64,000 bases of DNA from Methylotenera sp. (GCA_013141075.1 JABFRQ010000005.1:248001-312000), one strand, 5' to 3'; counted from the first letter of the stretch, positions 9,135 to 18,244 are shown. Made by a program: numbers and translations. The notes: generated by a model not told the origin, from the letters alone.

Positions 9135-10166
9135 TTAATTACGCAGTTGTACTACTGTGGTAAATAGTTGGCGGCGGAAGCCATCACTAACAGGACCGTA
9201 AGTAAGGTCGCCCATTACATAAGAATTAGTGTTGCTATAGCCTTTTTCAATATTGGCGCTTCGCGCAATTAACCATACCCGTGCTGAATTAACATCATCC
9301 CATGCATAGCTGGTAAGCGTTGTTGGCGAATCGCTAGATGAGCCGCCGATGTCAGCACCAGCATAATAGCGCGTGTTTGATGCGGTATCTAGGCGGCCGT
9401 ATTGCACATGCATATGTTCAATACCACTAATTACCATTTCATTACACATTGTTACAGCGCTCAGCGTGGTGCCATTGCAATCTTCTCCATTACCTTTTAA
9501 GGTGATTCTGCGTAGTGCAGGGACGGTAGCGTTGTAATCATCGCTGCCGATGAAGTAAATAAATTCTTGCAATACAAAATCAGCCTGCGGGGTGCCACTA
9601 ATTGCAGGCGCGCCGACAGTTGCCGCAGCGCCAGTACCGCGAAATACCTCACCCACAGAATAGCTTGACCTGAAGTAAAGCATGTTAGTTGTGCTATTAC
9701 CACTTAATGGGGCAAACCCTACGCGCCGAATAACCAACACATCTCCACGCAAACGCCCAGCTGCAAGGCAGTTAGCTGAAAATGGATTACTGTTATTTGA
9801 CCCCCATATCCCTTGTCGGATATTTGTGACAAATGCCCCAGCTGCAGCGCCCGTTGTAAGGCATTCGTTCGTTATGGGTGTAATTGTAGTTGTAGGTATA
9901 TTTGGCTCAGCCCAAGAGTTTCCACGATAACCAGCATGTCTAATTTCACGCTTTAGGTGGTCAAGCGCAAAACGACCATTGCCTTGTAGCTCAGAGCTGC
10001 GCTCATTCGTTTTAGAGTTGGTAGAGTTTCCTATTAACACGCCTGTTAGCGCGAGAATAATTATCAGCCCGATGGTAATTGAGACCATCAATTCGACCAA
10101 GCTAAAGCCCGCGGCTGAGTAATATTGCTGGCTTGATCGAATAATTATTTTATGCCCGTTTTTCAT
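9135..10166 (-). CDS. pilW: PilW-like minor pilin
   Basis: A 343-residue prepilin with the leader and helix AAG^FSLVELMVSITIGLIIIL. The downstream family motif LQGNGRFALDHLKREIRHAG is characteristic of PilW. The large C-terminal globular part, including FRRQLFTTVVQLRN at the very end, matches PilW length and tail. It is part of the tip/priming minor pilin complex of type IVa pili. Four bases separate it from pilV, which indicates co-translation. Confidence 0.92.
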   Translation of the reverse strand: MKNGHKIIIRSSQQYYSAAGFSLVELMVSITIGLIIILALTGVLIGNSTNSKTNERSSELQGNGRFALDHLKREIRHAGYRGNSWAEPNIPTTTITPITNECLTTGAAAGAFVTNIRQGIWGSNNSNPFSANCLAAGRLRGDVLVIRRVGFAPLSGNSTTNMLYFRSSYSVGEVFRGTGAAATVGAPAISGTPQADFVLQEFIYFIGSDDYNATVPALRRITLKGNGEDCNGTTLSAVTMCNEMVISGIEHMHVQYGRLDTASNTRYYAGADIGGSSSDSPTTLTSYAWDDVNSARVWLIARSANIEKGYSNTNSYVMGDLTYGPVSDGFRRQLFTTVVQLRN

Positions 10167-10170
10167 GGTG

Positions 10171-10719
10171 TCAGTTACTACTAATAGTTCGTGTGGATGT
10201 GTAGGAGAAAGTTACATCAGTGTTATTTTTGTCGTATCTTCGATCAGTCCAGCTAATTCTAATCAGGTAGTTTGTTGGGTTAGTTGCTATTGTCGTCCCA
10301 TCACAGGCGCCGTCAAGATTAGCGTCAATGCAGATTTCCCAAGCGGTTGCTTGGGGTAGTAGTGTAGCAATTGAGTTGCTCCATTGATTTAAATCGTATG
10401 ATGCCAAATTGCTAGCGCTGCATGAACTTGAAGCGCAAGTGTCTACGCTGGTTGGGGCAGAGCTAGTCTCACCTAATGTGTATCCATCGTTACTTGTTGC
10501 GCCTGCTTTGTTAGCCTCAATTCGCTCAACGATATCTGACGCTAAAAAAACAGCTTGGGTTCGGAGTTGCGCACCTTGATTTACACGCATAGCATACGCT
10601 TGCAAACCAGCTGTGCCCAGCAAACTTGTAGCGATAATCGCTACAGTCACCAAAATTTCGACCATGGAGAAGCCGCGCTGTTTTATTGATGGCGTAAAAA
10701 ATGTGGTATGGGAGTGCAT
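10171..10719 (-). CDS. pilV: PilV-like minor pilin
   Basis: A prepilin with RGFSMVEILVTVAIIATSLLG (cleavage before Phe, Glu at +5), followed by GLQAYAMRVNQGAQLRTQAV, typical of PilV/type IV pilus modification proteins. The frame extends to a TTG at 10752 that overlaps the upstream gene. I prefer ATG 10719 (182 residues), just after the stop of that gene at 10730. It works with PilW, PilX and PilY1 to prime pilus assembly in the inner membrane. Confidence 0.88.
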   Translation of the reverse strand: MHSHTTFFTPSIKQRGFSMVEILVTVAIIATSLLGTAGLQAYAMRVNQGAQLRTQAVFLASDIVERIEANKAGATSNDGYTLGETSSAPTSVDTCASSSCSASNLASYDLNQWSNSIATLLPQATAWEICIDANLDGACDGTTIATNPTNYLIRISWTDRRYDKNNTDVTFSYTSTRTISSN

Positions 10720-10729
10720 TAAATTAGCC

Positions 10730-11338
10730 CTATGACGATGATATGTTGCCAACAGCGGTGATGCGCAAAACTTTACTTACCGCTCCACTCCATGAGCCAA
10801 GAAGTGTCAGCGTGACAGCAGAAGTGCCTTGCGTTCCATTTGGATTAAAGCGAATAGGAACCGTGGTTCCGTTGCCCCGTAGTAGCGTTAGCGTCATATC
10901 TGCAAGCCGCTGATGCACAACAATAGGGTTAGGGGCAAGGCTGGTGCTTGTATCACAAGTGTCATCCTCATTAGTGTCATAGCAAACTATCCATCCGCTA
11001 GTGTGGTAAAGAGTACCATTAGTACAGCCAGTACCTGCAGTATTAATTTTGCAAAACAACACGCGAGAATTCCGTTTAATTGCCTCGCTTCGAGCGCGAT
11101 TTAAATCAGTAGCGAGTTGAGCCGCAACTGTAGATTGCTTAGTAATGTTAACCATGCCCACTAAAGAAGGCGCTGCTATCGAAGCCACAATAGCCATAAT
11201 TGCTAGCACAATCATCAGCTCAACTAATGAAAAGCCTTTTTGCCGGGCCACAACTTTTAAGTTGTTAGAATTAGTGCAACGTAGCAATCTACTTTGTTGC
11301 AATCTTACTAAAAAGCGCATTCCCTTCCCCTTTTTCAT
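10730..11338 (-). CDS. FimT/FimU/GspH-like pseudopilin
   Basis: This 202-residue prepilin carries QKG^FSLVELMIVLAIMAIVAS and the GspH/FimT-type segment TDLNRARSEAIKRNSRVLFC. It has several Cys residues (two candidate disulphides around residues 110-135). It is first of the six-gene minor pilin operon. The 36-residue pre-leader is long; ATG 11320 shortens it slightly. The product should be an inner-membrane pseudopilin that joins the pilus priming complex. FimU and FimT cannot be told apart by eye, so no symbol is given. Confidence 0.86.
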   Translation of the reverse strand: MKKGKGMRFLVRLQQSRLLRCTNSNNLKVVARQKGFSLVELMIVLAIMAIVASIAAPSLVGMVNITKQSTVAAQLATDLNRARSEAIKRNSRVLFCKINTAGTGCTNGTLYHTSGWIVCYDTNEDDTCDTSTSLAPNPIVVHQRLADMTLTLLRGNGTTVPIRFNPNGTQGTSAVTLTLLGSWSGAVSKVLRITAVGNISSS

Positions 11339-11559
11339 ATAGGCGAATCTTACTCAGCGTATATAGTCGATGCCTAGCGGTAACCGACAATCGGCAAAGT
11401 TCGCCTGATAAACGGCACAATACTTTGGTGCACCCCAAGACTTTATTAGTGCAATCATTATTGAATATAATAAAAGCAAATAATCCTTCGCAAGCCTTTA
11501 TGTTAAAATTTGTCGCATTATTTAATAATATACATTTACCTAAAAGTGACCTTAACATT

Positions 11560-11688
11560 ATGCAAAAAAATGCGGCGCACCTATTTTTCTTAGCAGTTAT
11601 TTGCTGCACACTAAGCGGCTGTGGCACTAAAGGGCCGCTGTATATTCCTGAGCAGCAATATCCGCAAGATACTTCAACAAGTAAATAA
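11560..11688 (+). CDS. lptM: LptM-like small outer-membrane lipoprotein
   Basis: A 42-residue lipoprotein with the signal sequence HLFFLAVICCTLSGC (lipobox LSGC) followed by GTKGPLYIP, the hallmark of LptM (formerly YifL). LptM assists oxidative maturation of the LptD/LptE lipopolysaccharide translocon in the outer membrane. The frame is open from ATG 11425, but only ATG 11560 puts the signal peptide at the N-terminus. It lies 33 bp upstream of lysA, the usual betaproteobacterial arrangement. Confidence 0.85.
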   Translation: MQKNAAHLFFLAVICCTLSGCGTKGPLYIPEQQYPQDTSTSK

Positions 11689-11721
11689 TTACCCCTACCC
11701 AATTTTTTATAAGTTAACCCC

Positions 11722-12975
11722 GTGAACTCATTCTCTCTTAAAAACTCCACTTTACATGCTGAAAATGTAGCGCTAAATCAAATTGCTACAGAATTTGGTA
11801 CGCCTTGTTATGTGTATTCTAAAGCAGCGCTTACGCAGGCTTTTGAGCGCTTTAGCGCTGGCTTTGCTGGCACAAATCATCTTGTTTGTTTTGCGGTAAA
11901 GGCCAACCCTAGTCTTGCCATTTTGAATTTATTTGCCAAGCTTGGCGCTGGTTTTGATATTGTTTCTGGCGGTGAGTTAGCACGTGTTTTGGCGGCTGGT
12001 GGTGACCCGAAAAAAATTGTGTTTTCTGGCGTAGGTAAAACTGCCATTGAAATGCAGGCTGCTTTAAACGCAGGTATTTTTTGCTTTAATGTGGAATCTG
12101 CCAGCGAATTATCGCGCTTGAATAAAGTGGCTGGTGAAATGGGTAAAGTGGCGCCAGTTTCATTGCGCGTGAATCCGAATGTAGACGCTAAAACGCATCC
12201 GTATATTTCTACAGGTTTAAAAAATAGTAAATTTGGTGTGGCGTATGAAGATGCGTTGAATGTGTATGCGCAGGCTGCCGCCATGCCCAACATTGCGATT
12301 CACGGTGTTGATTGCCATATCGGCTCACAAATCACCGAATTATCACCATTTTTAGATGCATTTGACCGCGTATTGTTATTGGTGGATGCTTTAGAGCAAC
12401 AAGGTATTCATATTCAACATATTGATGCTGGTGGTGGCATTGGTATTTGTTATAACGATGAAACGCCGCCAGAATTTACGGCTTATGCAGCTGCCATGCG
12501 CACCAAACTTGGTAACCGTAATGTAAAGCTGGTGTTTGAACCAGGCCGCGCGCTAGTGGGCAATGCTGGTGTTTTGCTCACAAAAGTGGAATACCTTAAA
12601 CCTACGACAAGTAAAAATTTCGCCATTGTAGATGCAGCCATGAACGACCTGATGCGCCCTGCTTTATATGACGCTTACCACAACATTCAACCTGTGCAGC
12701 CACGAAAAGACGGCCATGCTGCGGTGTATGAAATTGTTGGGCCTGTGTGTGAAAGTGGTGACTTTTTAGGTCACGATAGAACGCTTACCTTAGAAGAAGG
12801 AGATTTACTAGCAATTATGTCAGCAGGTGCTTACGGTATGAGCATGTCTAGCAACTACAACACTAGGCCACGTGCGGCTGAGGTGATGGTGGATGGTGGC
12901 GATAGCCATTTAATTAGAAAACGTGAAGAAATTGCAGACTTGTTTGCCTTAGAAAAATGCTTACCTCAAACATAG
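11722..12975 (+). CDS. lysA: Diaminopimelate decarboxylase
   Basis: This PLP enzyme converts meso-diaminopimelate to L-lysine, the last step of the DAP pathway. It is 417 residues long from GTG 11722 (MNSFSLKNSTLHAENVALNQ). Visible motifs are the PLP-lysine segment CFAVKANPSLAIL (about residue 53), VDCHIGSQI, the glycine-rich phosphate grip DAGGGIGI, EPGRALVGNAG, and the substrate Cys in GPVCESGDFLGHDR. It is co-directional with lptM. A pair of tiny genes follows. Confidence 0.97.
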   Translation: MNSFSLKNSTLHAENVALNQIATEFGTPCYVYSKAALTQAFERFSAGFAGTNHLVCFAVKANPSLAILNLFAKLGAGFDIVSGGELARVLAAGGDPKKIVFSGVGKTAIEMQAALNAGIFCFNVESASELSRLNKVAGEMGKVAPVSLRVNPNVDAKTHPYISTGLKNSKFGVAYEDALNVYAQAAAMPNIAIHGVDCHIGSQITELSPFLDAFDRVLLLVDALEQQGIHIQHIDAGGGIGICYNDETPPEFTAYAAAMRTKLGNRNVKLVFEPGRALVGNAGVLLTKVEYLKPTTSKNFAIVDAAMNDLMRPALYDAYHNIQPVQPRKDGHAAVYEIVGPVCESGDFLGHDRTLTLEEGDLLAIMSAGAYGMSMSSNYNTRPRAAEVMVDGGDSHLIRKREEIADLFALEKCLPQT

Positions 12976-13096
12976 CAATCTGTCTAAAACAACAATAATT
13001 TATATTGCTTATGCTACTCGCAAGGTGTAAATTTATATTAAGAGTTTGATAGCTCTTAAATCATAATTTAAACAGTTGCTTAGAATAGGGGAAAAT

Positions 13097-13240
13097 ATGA
13101 AAAAAGTTCTTTTAGTTTTAACAGCACTACTAGCATTTGGGGCTATTTCGGCATTTGCCGATGAAGCCTTACCTGAAATTGCGCCTGTTGACGAAGTGGC
13201 ATTGCCACCAATTGATGCGCCTGCAGCAGATGGGCAATAA
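13097..13240 (+). CDS. 47-residue secreted peptide, unknown function
   Basis: A small ORF with a good ribosome-binding site (AGGGGA, 6 bp upstream). It starts MKKVLLVLTALLAFGAISAFA, a clear Sec signal peptide with an AFA^D cleavage site. Only about 26 mature residues remain, acidic and Pro/Ala-rich (DEALPEIAPVDEVALPPIDA). The mature part closely resembles the tail of the lipoprotein encoded 57 bp downstream. No known family is recognised. Confidence 0.6.
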   Translation: MKKVLLVLTALLAFGAISAFADEALPEIAPVDEVALPPIDAPAADGQ

Positions 13241-13296
13241 TTATGTTTTAAAAACTGCTTATGCTGCTCTATTTTACTAGGCTCTGGAGAATAGAA

Positions 13297-13521
13297 ATGA
13301 ATAACACGTTTACAACAGTTTTAATCGCAATATCAACCATGGTGATCGCTGGTTGCACAACTACTGGTGAGTCTTACACTGATGAAGGGTCAATTGCGCA
13401 TGTAAGCGAGGTTAGCGCCCAAGTCAATAGTGATATGGCAGAAGCTTCAGCCAATTTACCCGAAATAGCACCATACGATGAGCCAGAAATACCCGCATTA
13501 GATGCACCTGCAATAGAATAA
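13297..13521 (+). CDS. Small lipoprotein with LPEIAP tail, unknown function
   Basis: This 74-residue protein has a signal sequence ending in the lipobox VIAGC (Cys at about 20), predicting an outer-membrane or periplasmic lipoprotein. ATG 13297 is preceded by GGAG and puts the signal peptide first; an upstream ATG at 13261 would add 12 unfitting residues. The C-terminus LPEIAPYDEPEIPALDAPA parallels the mature part of the preceding 47-residue secreted peptide, so the two are probably related and co-expressed. The function is not recognised. A strong terminator follows. Confidence 0.65.
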   Translation: MNNTFTTVLIAISTMVIAGCTTTGESYTDEGSIAHVSEVSAQVNSDMAEASANLPEIAPYDEPEIPALDAPAIE

Positions 13522-13545
13522 TCCATTTAGTAGCTGCAAAAAAAT

Positions 13546-13582
13546 GAAGCCCAAACTACAAAATGGTTTGGGCTTCATTTTT
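13546..13582. terminator. Intrinsic terminator after the small lipoprotein gene
   Basis: Perfect 11-bp stem GAAGCCCAAAC / GTTTGGGCTTC (13546-13556 and 13566-13576) with a 9-base loop, followed by ATTTTT on the + strand and preceded by A-rich sequence. It can therefore also serve the convergent purU on the minus strand. Confidence 0.88.
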
Positions 13583-13605
13583 ATGGGCTAATTTTAATCA
13601 GACTG

Positions 13606-14475
13606 CTAATCAAAAATCACTGTTTTATTCGCATACAACAAAATTCTATTTTCAATATGCCAGCGCACCGCTTTTGATAACACTACACGCTCCAAGTCTC
13701 TACCTTTTTGAATTAGATCTTCCACTTGATCGCGATGTGAAATGCGGTCAATATCTTGCTCAATAATCGGGCCTTCATCTAGCACTTCAGTCACATAATG
13801 CCCTGTTGCACCAATGAGTTTAACGCCGCGCTCAAAGGCACGGTGATAAGGTTTTGCACCAATAAACGCAGGCAAAAAGGAGTGGTGAATGTTAATGATT
13901 TTTTGAGGATAACGCGTTACAAAATCGGGCGATAATATTTGCATATAGCGTGCGAGTACAATCAAATCAATTTCATATTGTGCAAATAAGGCAAATTGAG
14001 CTGCTTCTGCCGCTGCTTTATTATCTTTAGTCACGGCAATATAGTGAAAATCAACACCATAAAATTTGGCCAAGGCTTCAGTATCGCGATGATTGCTAAT
14101 AATAAGCGGAATATCACACACCAATTCACCATTTTTATGACGGTGCAATAAATCTGCCAAGCAGTGGTCATACTGCGACACCATAATAGCCACGCGCACT
14201 GGCTTGTTTGATAACTTAAGCTGCCATTCCATGCTAAAGCGCGTTGCAATTGCTGCAAAGTGATGCTCAAAATCAGGCGTAGGCAAGCTGAACCCTGCTA
14301 AATCCCACTCTACGCGCATTAAAAATAGATTATTTTCGGCATCTTGGTGCTGATCCGCATGCAGAATATTGGCATTATGCTGATATAAAAAATCAGCAAT
14401 GGCCGCTACAATGCCTTTGCTATCTGGGCAAGTAATCAGTAGCGTAGCAGTATTTTTAATGGGTGAATTGTTCAT
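13606..14475 (-). CDS. purU: Formyltetrahydrofolate deformylase
   Basis: PurU hydrolyses 10-formyl-THF to formate and THF, balancing the one-carbon pool. In methylotrophs the formate can feed PurT or dissimilation. The protein has an N-terminal ACT domain (LLITCPDSKGIVAAIADFLY) and a C-terminal formyltransferase-like domain with NIHHSFLPAFIGAKPYHRAF and ATGHYVTEVLDEGPIIEQD, which holds the catalytic His/Asp. The 289-residue length is typical. It is convergent with the small lipoprotein gene and divergent from ispH. Confidence 0.96.
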   Translation of the reverse strand: MNNSPIKNTATLLITCPDSKGIVAAIADFLYQHNANILHADQHQDAENNLFLMRVEWDLAGFSLPTPDFEHHFAAIATRFSMEWQLKLSNKPVRVAIMVSQYDHCLADLLHRHKNGELVCDIPLIISNHRDTEALAKFYGVDFHYIAVTKDNKAAAEAAQFALFAQYEIDLIVLARYMQILSPDFVTRYPQKIINIHHSFLPAFIGAKPYHRAFERGVKLIGATGHYVTEVLDEGPIIEQDIDRISHRDQVEDLIQKGRDLERVVLSKAVRWHIENRILLYANKTVIFD

Positions 14476-14544
14476 GTTTTAGCGCACAAATTAGGTTAAT
14501 ATGCGCATTATACCTTAACTGTATTTGATGAAATAAAAGAGCAT

Positions 14545-15510
14545 ATGGCAGATTTTCAAGCTTTAGATGTAATTCTCGCAAACCCGCGGGGCTTTTGTGC
14601 AGGTGTTGACCGTGCCATTATTATGGTAGAACAAGCTTTAGAGAAATTTGGCGCACCAATTTATGTGCGCCATGAAGTCGTGCATAACAAGTTTGTGGTA
14701 GACGAATTACGTGCAAAAGGCGCAATATTTATTGAAGAGTTAGATGAAATTCCTACAGGTAGTATTGTTATTTTTAGTGCGCACGGTGTTTCAAAGGCTG
14801 TGCGTGCCGAGGCTGAATCTCGCGGCTTAACGGCTTACGACGCAACATGTCCACTGGTCACCAAAGTGCATATTGAAGTGGCAAAAATGATTGCTGCCAA
14901 TATGGAGATTATTATGATTGGCCACAAAGGCCACCCTGAAGTGGAAGGCACGATGGGGCAAGTTGAAGGCTCTGCTGGCATCTACCTAGTTGAAACGCCT
15001 GAAGATGTTGCCAAGTTAACAGTACAAAACCCGCTAATGTTAGCATTTGTGACACAAACCACGCTTTCTATGGATGACGCAGCAATGGTGATAGCTGCGC
15101 TCAAAACCAAGTTCCCTCTCATCAATGGCCCAAAAAGCGATGACATTTGCTACGCCACACAAAATCGGCAAGACGCCATAAAAATTATGGCGAAAGATTG
15201 TGATTTAGTCATTATTGTTGGCTCGCCCAATAGCTCCAACTCAAATCGCCTCCGTGAAGTGGCTGAAAAACAAGGCGTTGAGGCCTACATGGTCGATAAC
15301 GCCAGCTTTTTAAATCCTGAATGGCTAATTGGTAAAAAGAAAATTGGCGTTTCTGCGGGGGCTTCTGCACCCGAAGTATTGGTTCAAGAAGTCATTGCAA
15401 AGTTACAACAATTAGGCGCAAACCATGTGGAAGAATTGCTAGGCGTAATTGAAAATGTAGTTTTTCATTTGCCTAAAAACTTAACTAGTGCCGTCGCTAA
15501 AGAAAAATAA
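14545..15510 (+). CDS. ispH: 4-hydroxy-3-methylbut-2-enyl diphosphate reductase
   Basis: IspH (LytB) is a 4Fe-4S enzyme that makes IPP and DMAPP from HMBPP, the last step of the MEP isoprenoid pathway. The three cluster cysteines are visible in [25 protein letters not shown] and [11 protein letters not shown]. The catalytic Glu is in [11 protein letters not shown]. Length is 321 residues with ATG at 14545. nudB follows after 20 bp. Confidence 0.97.
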   Translation: MADFQALDVILANPRGFCAGVDRAIIMVEQALEKFGAPIYVRHEVVHNKFVVDELRAKGAIFIEELDEIPTGSIVIFSAHGVSKAVRAEAESRGLTAYDATCPLVTKVHIEVAKMIAANMEIIMIGHKGHPEVEGTMGQVEGSAGIYLVETPEDVAKLTVQNPLMLAFVTQTTLSMDDAAMVIAALKTKFPLINGPKSDDICYATQNRQDAIKIMAKDCDLVIIVGSPNSSNSNRLREVAEKQGVEAYMVDNASFLNPEWLIGKKKIGVSAGASAPEVLVQEVIAKLQQLGANHVEELLGVIENVVFHLPKNLTSAVAKEK

Positions 15511-15530
15511 ATTATTTTATCAATCCATTT

Positions 15531-15989
15531 ATGTTCAAAACCCCAATTTCTGCATTAGTGCTTATCCATACCCGCGATTTACAAGTGCTCATCATGGAAC
15601 GGGCTGATAAAAAAGGCTTTTGGCAGTCAGTGACAGGCAGTTTAGAGCACGGCGAAACGCCCCGTCAAGCGGCGATTCGTGAGGTTTTTGAAGAGACTGG
15701 CTTGGATGCCACCCAATATGATTTACAAGATTGGCACGCATCAAACATATATGAAATTTACCCACATTGGCGGCACCGTTACGCACCAAGCGTGGTTGAA
15801 AATACTGAGCATTTATTTGGTTTAGAACTTCCATCGCCATTGCCTATTAAACTTGCTCCAGACGAGCATGTACGTTATGAGTGGGTAGATTGGCACGAAG
15901 CCGCCGCGCGCGTATTTTCTTGGACAAATGTTGATGCGCTAAAAAGACTTGGTGAACGTCACCAATTAACCCTAACAGGCCATGAGTAA
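15531..15989 (+). CDS. nudB: Dihydroneopterin triphosphate diphosphatase (Nudix)
   Basis: A 152-residue Nudix hydrolase with the box GETPRQAAIREVFEETG. The flanking sequence (WQSVTGSLEHGE, NIYEIYPHWRHRYAPSVVENTEHLFGLEL) matches NudB. NudB removes pyrophosphate from dihydroneopterin triphosphate in folate synthesis. It is co-directional with ispH (20 bp gap). Confidence 0.9.
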   Translation: MFKTPISALVLIHTRDLQVLIMERADKKGFWQSVTGSLEHGETPRQAAIREVFEETGLDATQYDLQDWHASNIYEIYPHWRHRYAPSVVENTEHLFGLELPSPLPIKLAPDEHVRYEWVDWHEAAARVFSWTNVDALKRLGERHQLTLTGHE

Positions 15990-16056
15990 GCTATTAGCAT
16001 TATGGCCTTTAAAGTTATAAAATAAACCTTTCAAGTATTTAAGCATCAAAGCCACT

Positions 16057-17166
16057 ATGCAAATCGAAGCCAAAGCTATTCCCATTAAATTTGAGCGCTA
16101 CCAAGCCACTGACGATGCAGATTGCCAGCGCCGTATTATTGCCGCCAAACAAAAACTCGGCAAAAGCTTGGTAATTTTGGGTCACCACTACCAAAATGAG
16201 GGCGTGTATCGCCATGCCGATTACACGGGCGATTCACTTAAATTATCGCGCTATTGCGAAACTTTAGATGCACAATACATTGTATTTTTAGGCGTGCATT
16301 TTATGGCAGAAGTGGCTGATATTTTAAGCCGACCAGACCAAATTGCCATTCTGCCAGACCTTGCTGCAGGCTGCTCTATGGCGGATATGGCCAATCTTGC
16401 CAAAGTAGAACGTAGTTACCGCGAGCTAAGCAAAGTGCTTGATTTTGACGAAACCATTACGCCCGTGACCTATATTAACTCTGCCGCTGACTTAAAAGCG
16501 TTTTGTGGTGAACACGGTGGCATTGTTTGCACCAGCACTAACGCGCCAAAAATATTGGAGTGGAGCTTTAAACAACGTGAAAAAGTGTTGTTTTTCCCTG
16601 ACCAAAACCTAGGGCGCTGGAGTGGCCACAAAATGGGCATTCCTCTAGAACAAATGCCGATTTGGGATCCTGATCAACCACAAGGCGGCTTAACGGTTGA
16701 AGAAATTAAAAATGCCAAAATCTTACTTTGGAAAGGCCATTGCGCGGTGCATCAAATGTTCCGCTTGCAAAATATCACCAAATTTCGTGCTGAACATCCT
16801 GATGGTATTGTCATTTCGCATCCTGAAGCACCGTTTGAGGTGTGCCAAAATTCTGACTTTGTAGGCTCTACGGAATACATTTTAAAAACTGTCACTGATG
16901 CCGCGCCCAATACTAAATGGCTAGTCGGCACTGAGCTTAATTTGGTGAATCGCTTGGCAGAACAAATGAAACCGCAAGGCAAACTGGTGCAATTTATGAG
17001 CCACGTGGTGTGTGAATGCTCAACTATGGCGCGAATTGACCCGCAACATTTAGCTTGGGTGCTTGAAAACTTAGTTGAGGGCAAAGTCGTCAACCAAATT
17101 AAAGTGCCAGCGCATGAAGCCAAGCTAGCCAAGCTTACGCTAGACCGCATGTTGGCGGCTTCATAA
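16057..17166 (+). CDS. nadA: Quinolinate synthase
   Basis: NadA condenses iminoaspartate with dihydroxyacetone phosphate to quinolinate, using a 4Fe-4S cluster, in de novo NAD synthesis. Conserved pieces are VILGHHYQNEGVYRHADYTG, the cluster cysteines in DLAAGCSMADM, GIVCTSTNAPK and HVVCECSTMA, and the active-site stretch FFPDQNLGRWSGHKMG. Length is 369 residues. No nadB is visible nearby. A palindromic repeat follows the stop. Confidence 0.97.
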   Translation: MQIEAKAIPIKFERYQATDDADCQRRIIAAKQKLGKSLVILGHHYQNEGVYRHADYTGDSLKLSRYCETLDAQYIVFLGVHFMAEVADILSRPDQIAILPDLAAGCSMADMANLAKVERSYRELSKVLDFDETITPVTYINSAADLKAFCGEHGGIVCTSTNAPKILEWSFKQREKVLFFPDQNLGRWSGHKMGIPLEQMPIWDPDQPQGGLTVEEIKNAKILLWKGHCAVHQMFRLQNITKFRAEHPDGIVISHPEAPFEVCQNSDFVGSTEYILKTVTDAAPNTKWLVGTELNLVNRLAEQMKPQGKLVQFMSHVVCECSTMARIDPQHLAWVLENLVEGKVVNQIKVPAHEAKLAKLTLDRMLAAS

Positions 17167-17192
17167 AATAAACTTCCTTCATTATCAAAACA

Positions 17193-17233
17193 GATGCCCT
17201 GCAAGCCGCTCTGTGATTGGCTCGCAGGGCATC
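17193..17233. repeat. GCCCTGC-type palindromic repeat, copy 1
   Basis: Arms GATGCCCTGCAAGCC and GGCTCGCAGGGCATC pair with one mismatch around a short loop. The preceding bases ATCAAAACA also precede the copy at 28187, so the mobile unit may extend beyond the palindrome. It lies between nadA and the HIT gene. Confidence 0.85.
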
Positions 17234-17271
17234 AATAAATACAATGAACGCGCGTACGAGAACAAACTTAA

Positions 17272-17712
17272 ATGAATTTAGTTGCTGAACACTGCCCACT
17301 TTGCATACCAACACCACATGAAATTTTATGGCAAGATGATTTTTGCCGTGTTGTATTGTTAAACGACGCAGATTATCCAGCGTATTGCCGCGTTGAATTA
17401 TTGGCGCATATTAAAGAAATGACAGATTTGCAACCGCCACAGCGCGCGCAGATGATGAAAGTGGTGTTTGCCGTTGAAACGGCAATTCGAGAAGTGTTGA
17501 ACCCAACTAAAATCAACCTTGCAAGCCTTGGCAACAAAACGCCTCATATACATTGGCATCTTGTGCCGCGTTTTGAAAATGATAAACATTTTCCGAATTC
17601 ACATTGGGGTGAAGCGGTGCGTGTGGTAAGCCCAGCTCAGTTAGATGAAAGCAAAAAGAAATTACTGATTGAGAAAATGCATGCACATATTACCTGTGCA
17701 CTATCATTGTAG
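17272..17712 (+). CDS. HIT family nucleotide-binding protein
   Basis: A 146-residue histidine-triad protein; HIHWHLVPRFENDKHFPNSHW carries the H-x-H-x-H active site. The N-terminal CPLCIPTPHEILWQDDFCRV has Cys pairs as in the betaproteobacterial HIT subgroup. HIT proteins hydrolyse AMP-linked or dinucleoside substrates in the cytosol; the exact substrate is unknown. Two different palindromic repeats flank it. Confidence 0.88.
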   Translation: MNLVAEHCPLCIPTPHEILWQDDFCRVVLLNDADYPAYCRVELLAHIKEMTDLQPPQRAQMMKVVFAVETAIREVLNPTKINLASLGNKTPHIHWHLVPRFENDKHFPNSHWGEAVRVVSPAQLDESKKKLLIEKMHAHITCALSL

Positions 17713-17763
17713 GAGCGATGACCTCATCGCAATTTACTACTACTTCACGACGGGGTCGTCGCC
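17709..17763. repeat. GTAGGAGCGA-type palindromic repeat
   Basis: TGTAGGAGCGATGACCTCATCGC and GACGGGGTCGTCGCC form an imperfect palindrome of a widespread proteobacterial REP type. It sits between the convergent HIT gene (+) and ferredoxin gene (-), touching both stop codons. Confidence 0.6.
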
Positions 17764-18090
17764 TTACACTACCAGCCGTTCAACCACTTTTCCATTGATT
17801 AAATGGCTTGCAATAATTTCATCAATATCTTCATTATCAATAAATGTATACCAAATAGCTTGCGGGTAAACCACCATCAGCGGTCCTTCGCCACACCTAT
17901 CTAAACAGCCTGCGCGGTTAATGCGCACTTTGCCTTGCCCACTCAAGCCAAGCTTTTTTACTTTAGCTTTCATATGCTCAAATGCTTCTTCTGCGCCACT
18001 ATTCATGCAACATGCTTCACCATTTGTACGTTGATTTAGGCAAAAAAATACATGGTGTTGAAATGCTAGGTGTTGAATATTGGTAGTCAT
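17764..18090 (-). CDS. Thioredoxin-like [2Fe-2S] ferredoxin
   Basis: A 108-residue protein from ATG 18090 (MTTNIQHLAFQHHVFFC). An extension to 18123 would read into a palindromic repeat. Cluster ligands are C in HHVFFCLNQRTNGEACC and the pair in NRAGCLDRCGEGPLMVVYP, the signature of thioredoxin-fold 2Fe-2S proteins (NuoE/Aquifex Fd family). The typical ending with DIDEIIASHL is present. It is a cytosolic electron-transfer or cluster-binding protein with unknown partner. Confidence 0.9.
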   Translation of the reverse strand: MTTNIQHLAFQHHVFFCLNQRTNGEACCMNSGAEEAFEHMKAKVKKLGLSGQGKVRINRAGCLDRCGEGPLMVVYPQAIWYTFIDNEDIDEIIASHLINGKVVERLVV

Positions 18091-18118
18091 TAGTTTTGAT
18101 AGCCTAAAAAATATGGTT

Positions 18119-18187
18119 GTCATTGCGAGCGCAGCGCGGCAATCTGAACGTGTTAGATTGCCTTGCTACGATCGCAATAACGATGAT
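18119..18187. repeat. GTCATTGCGAGC-type inverted repeat (decayed copy)
   Basis: Left arm 18119-18145 (GTCATTGCGAGCGCAGCG and on to GGCAATCT) and right arm 18155-18187 are related to the copies at 3562 and 37888 but imperfect. It lies in the spacer between the ferredoxin and tonB genes. Confidence 0.7.
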
Positions 18188-18244
18188 TGATTCGCACAAG
18201 CCACCATTCATATTTTTCAAAAATGAAAAAGATAATGCCCGCAA

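Noticed and set aside
11289..11750. 153-codon minus-strand frame covering lptM
   Set aside because: It runs antisense across lptM and the lysA start, with Cys-rich improbable composition and no ribosome-binding site. lptM on the + strand is convincing.
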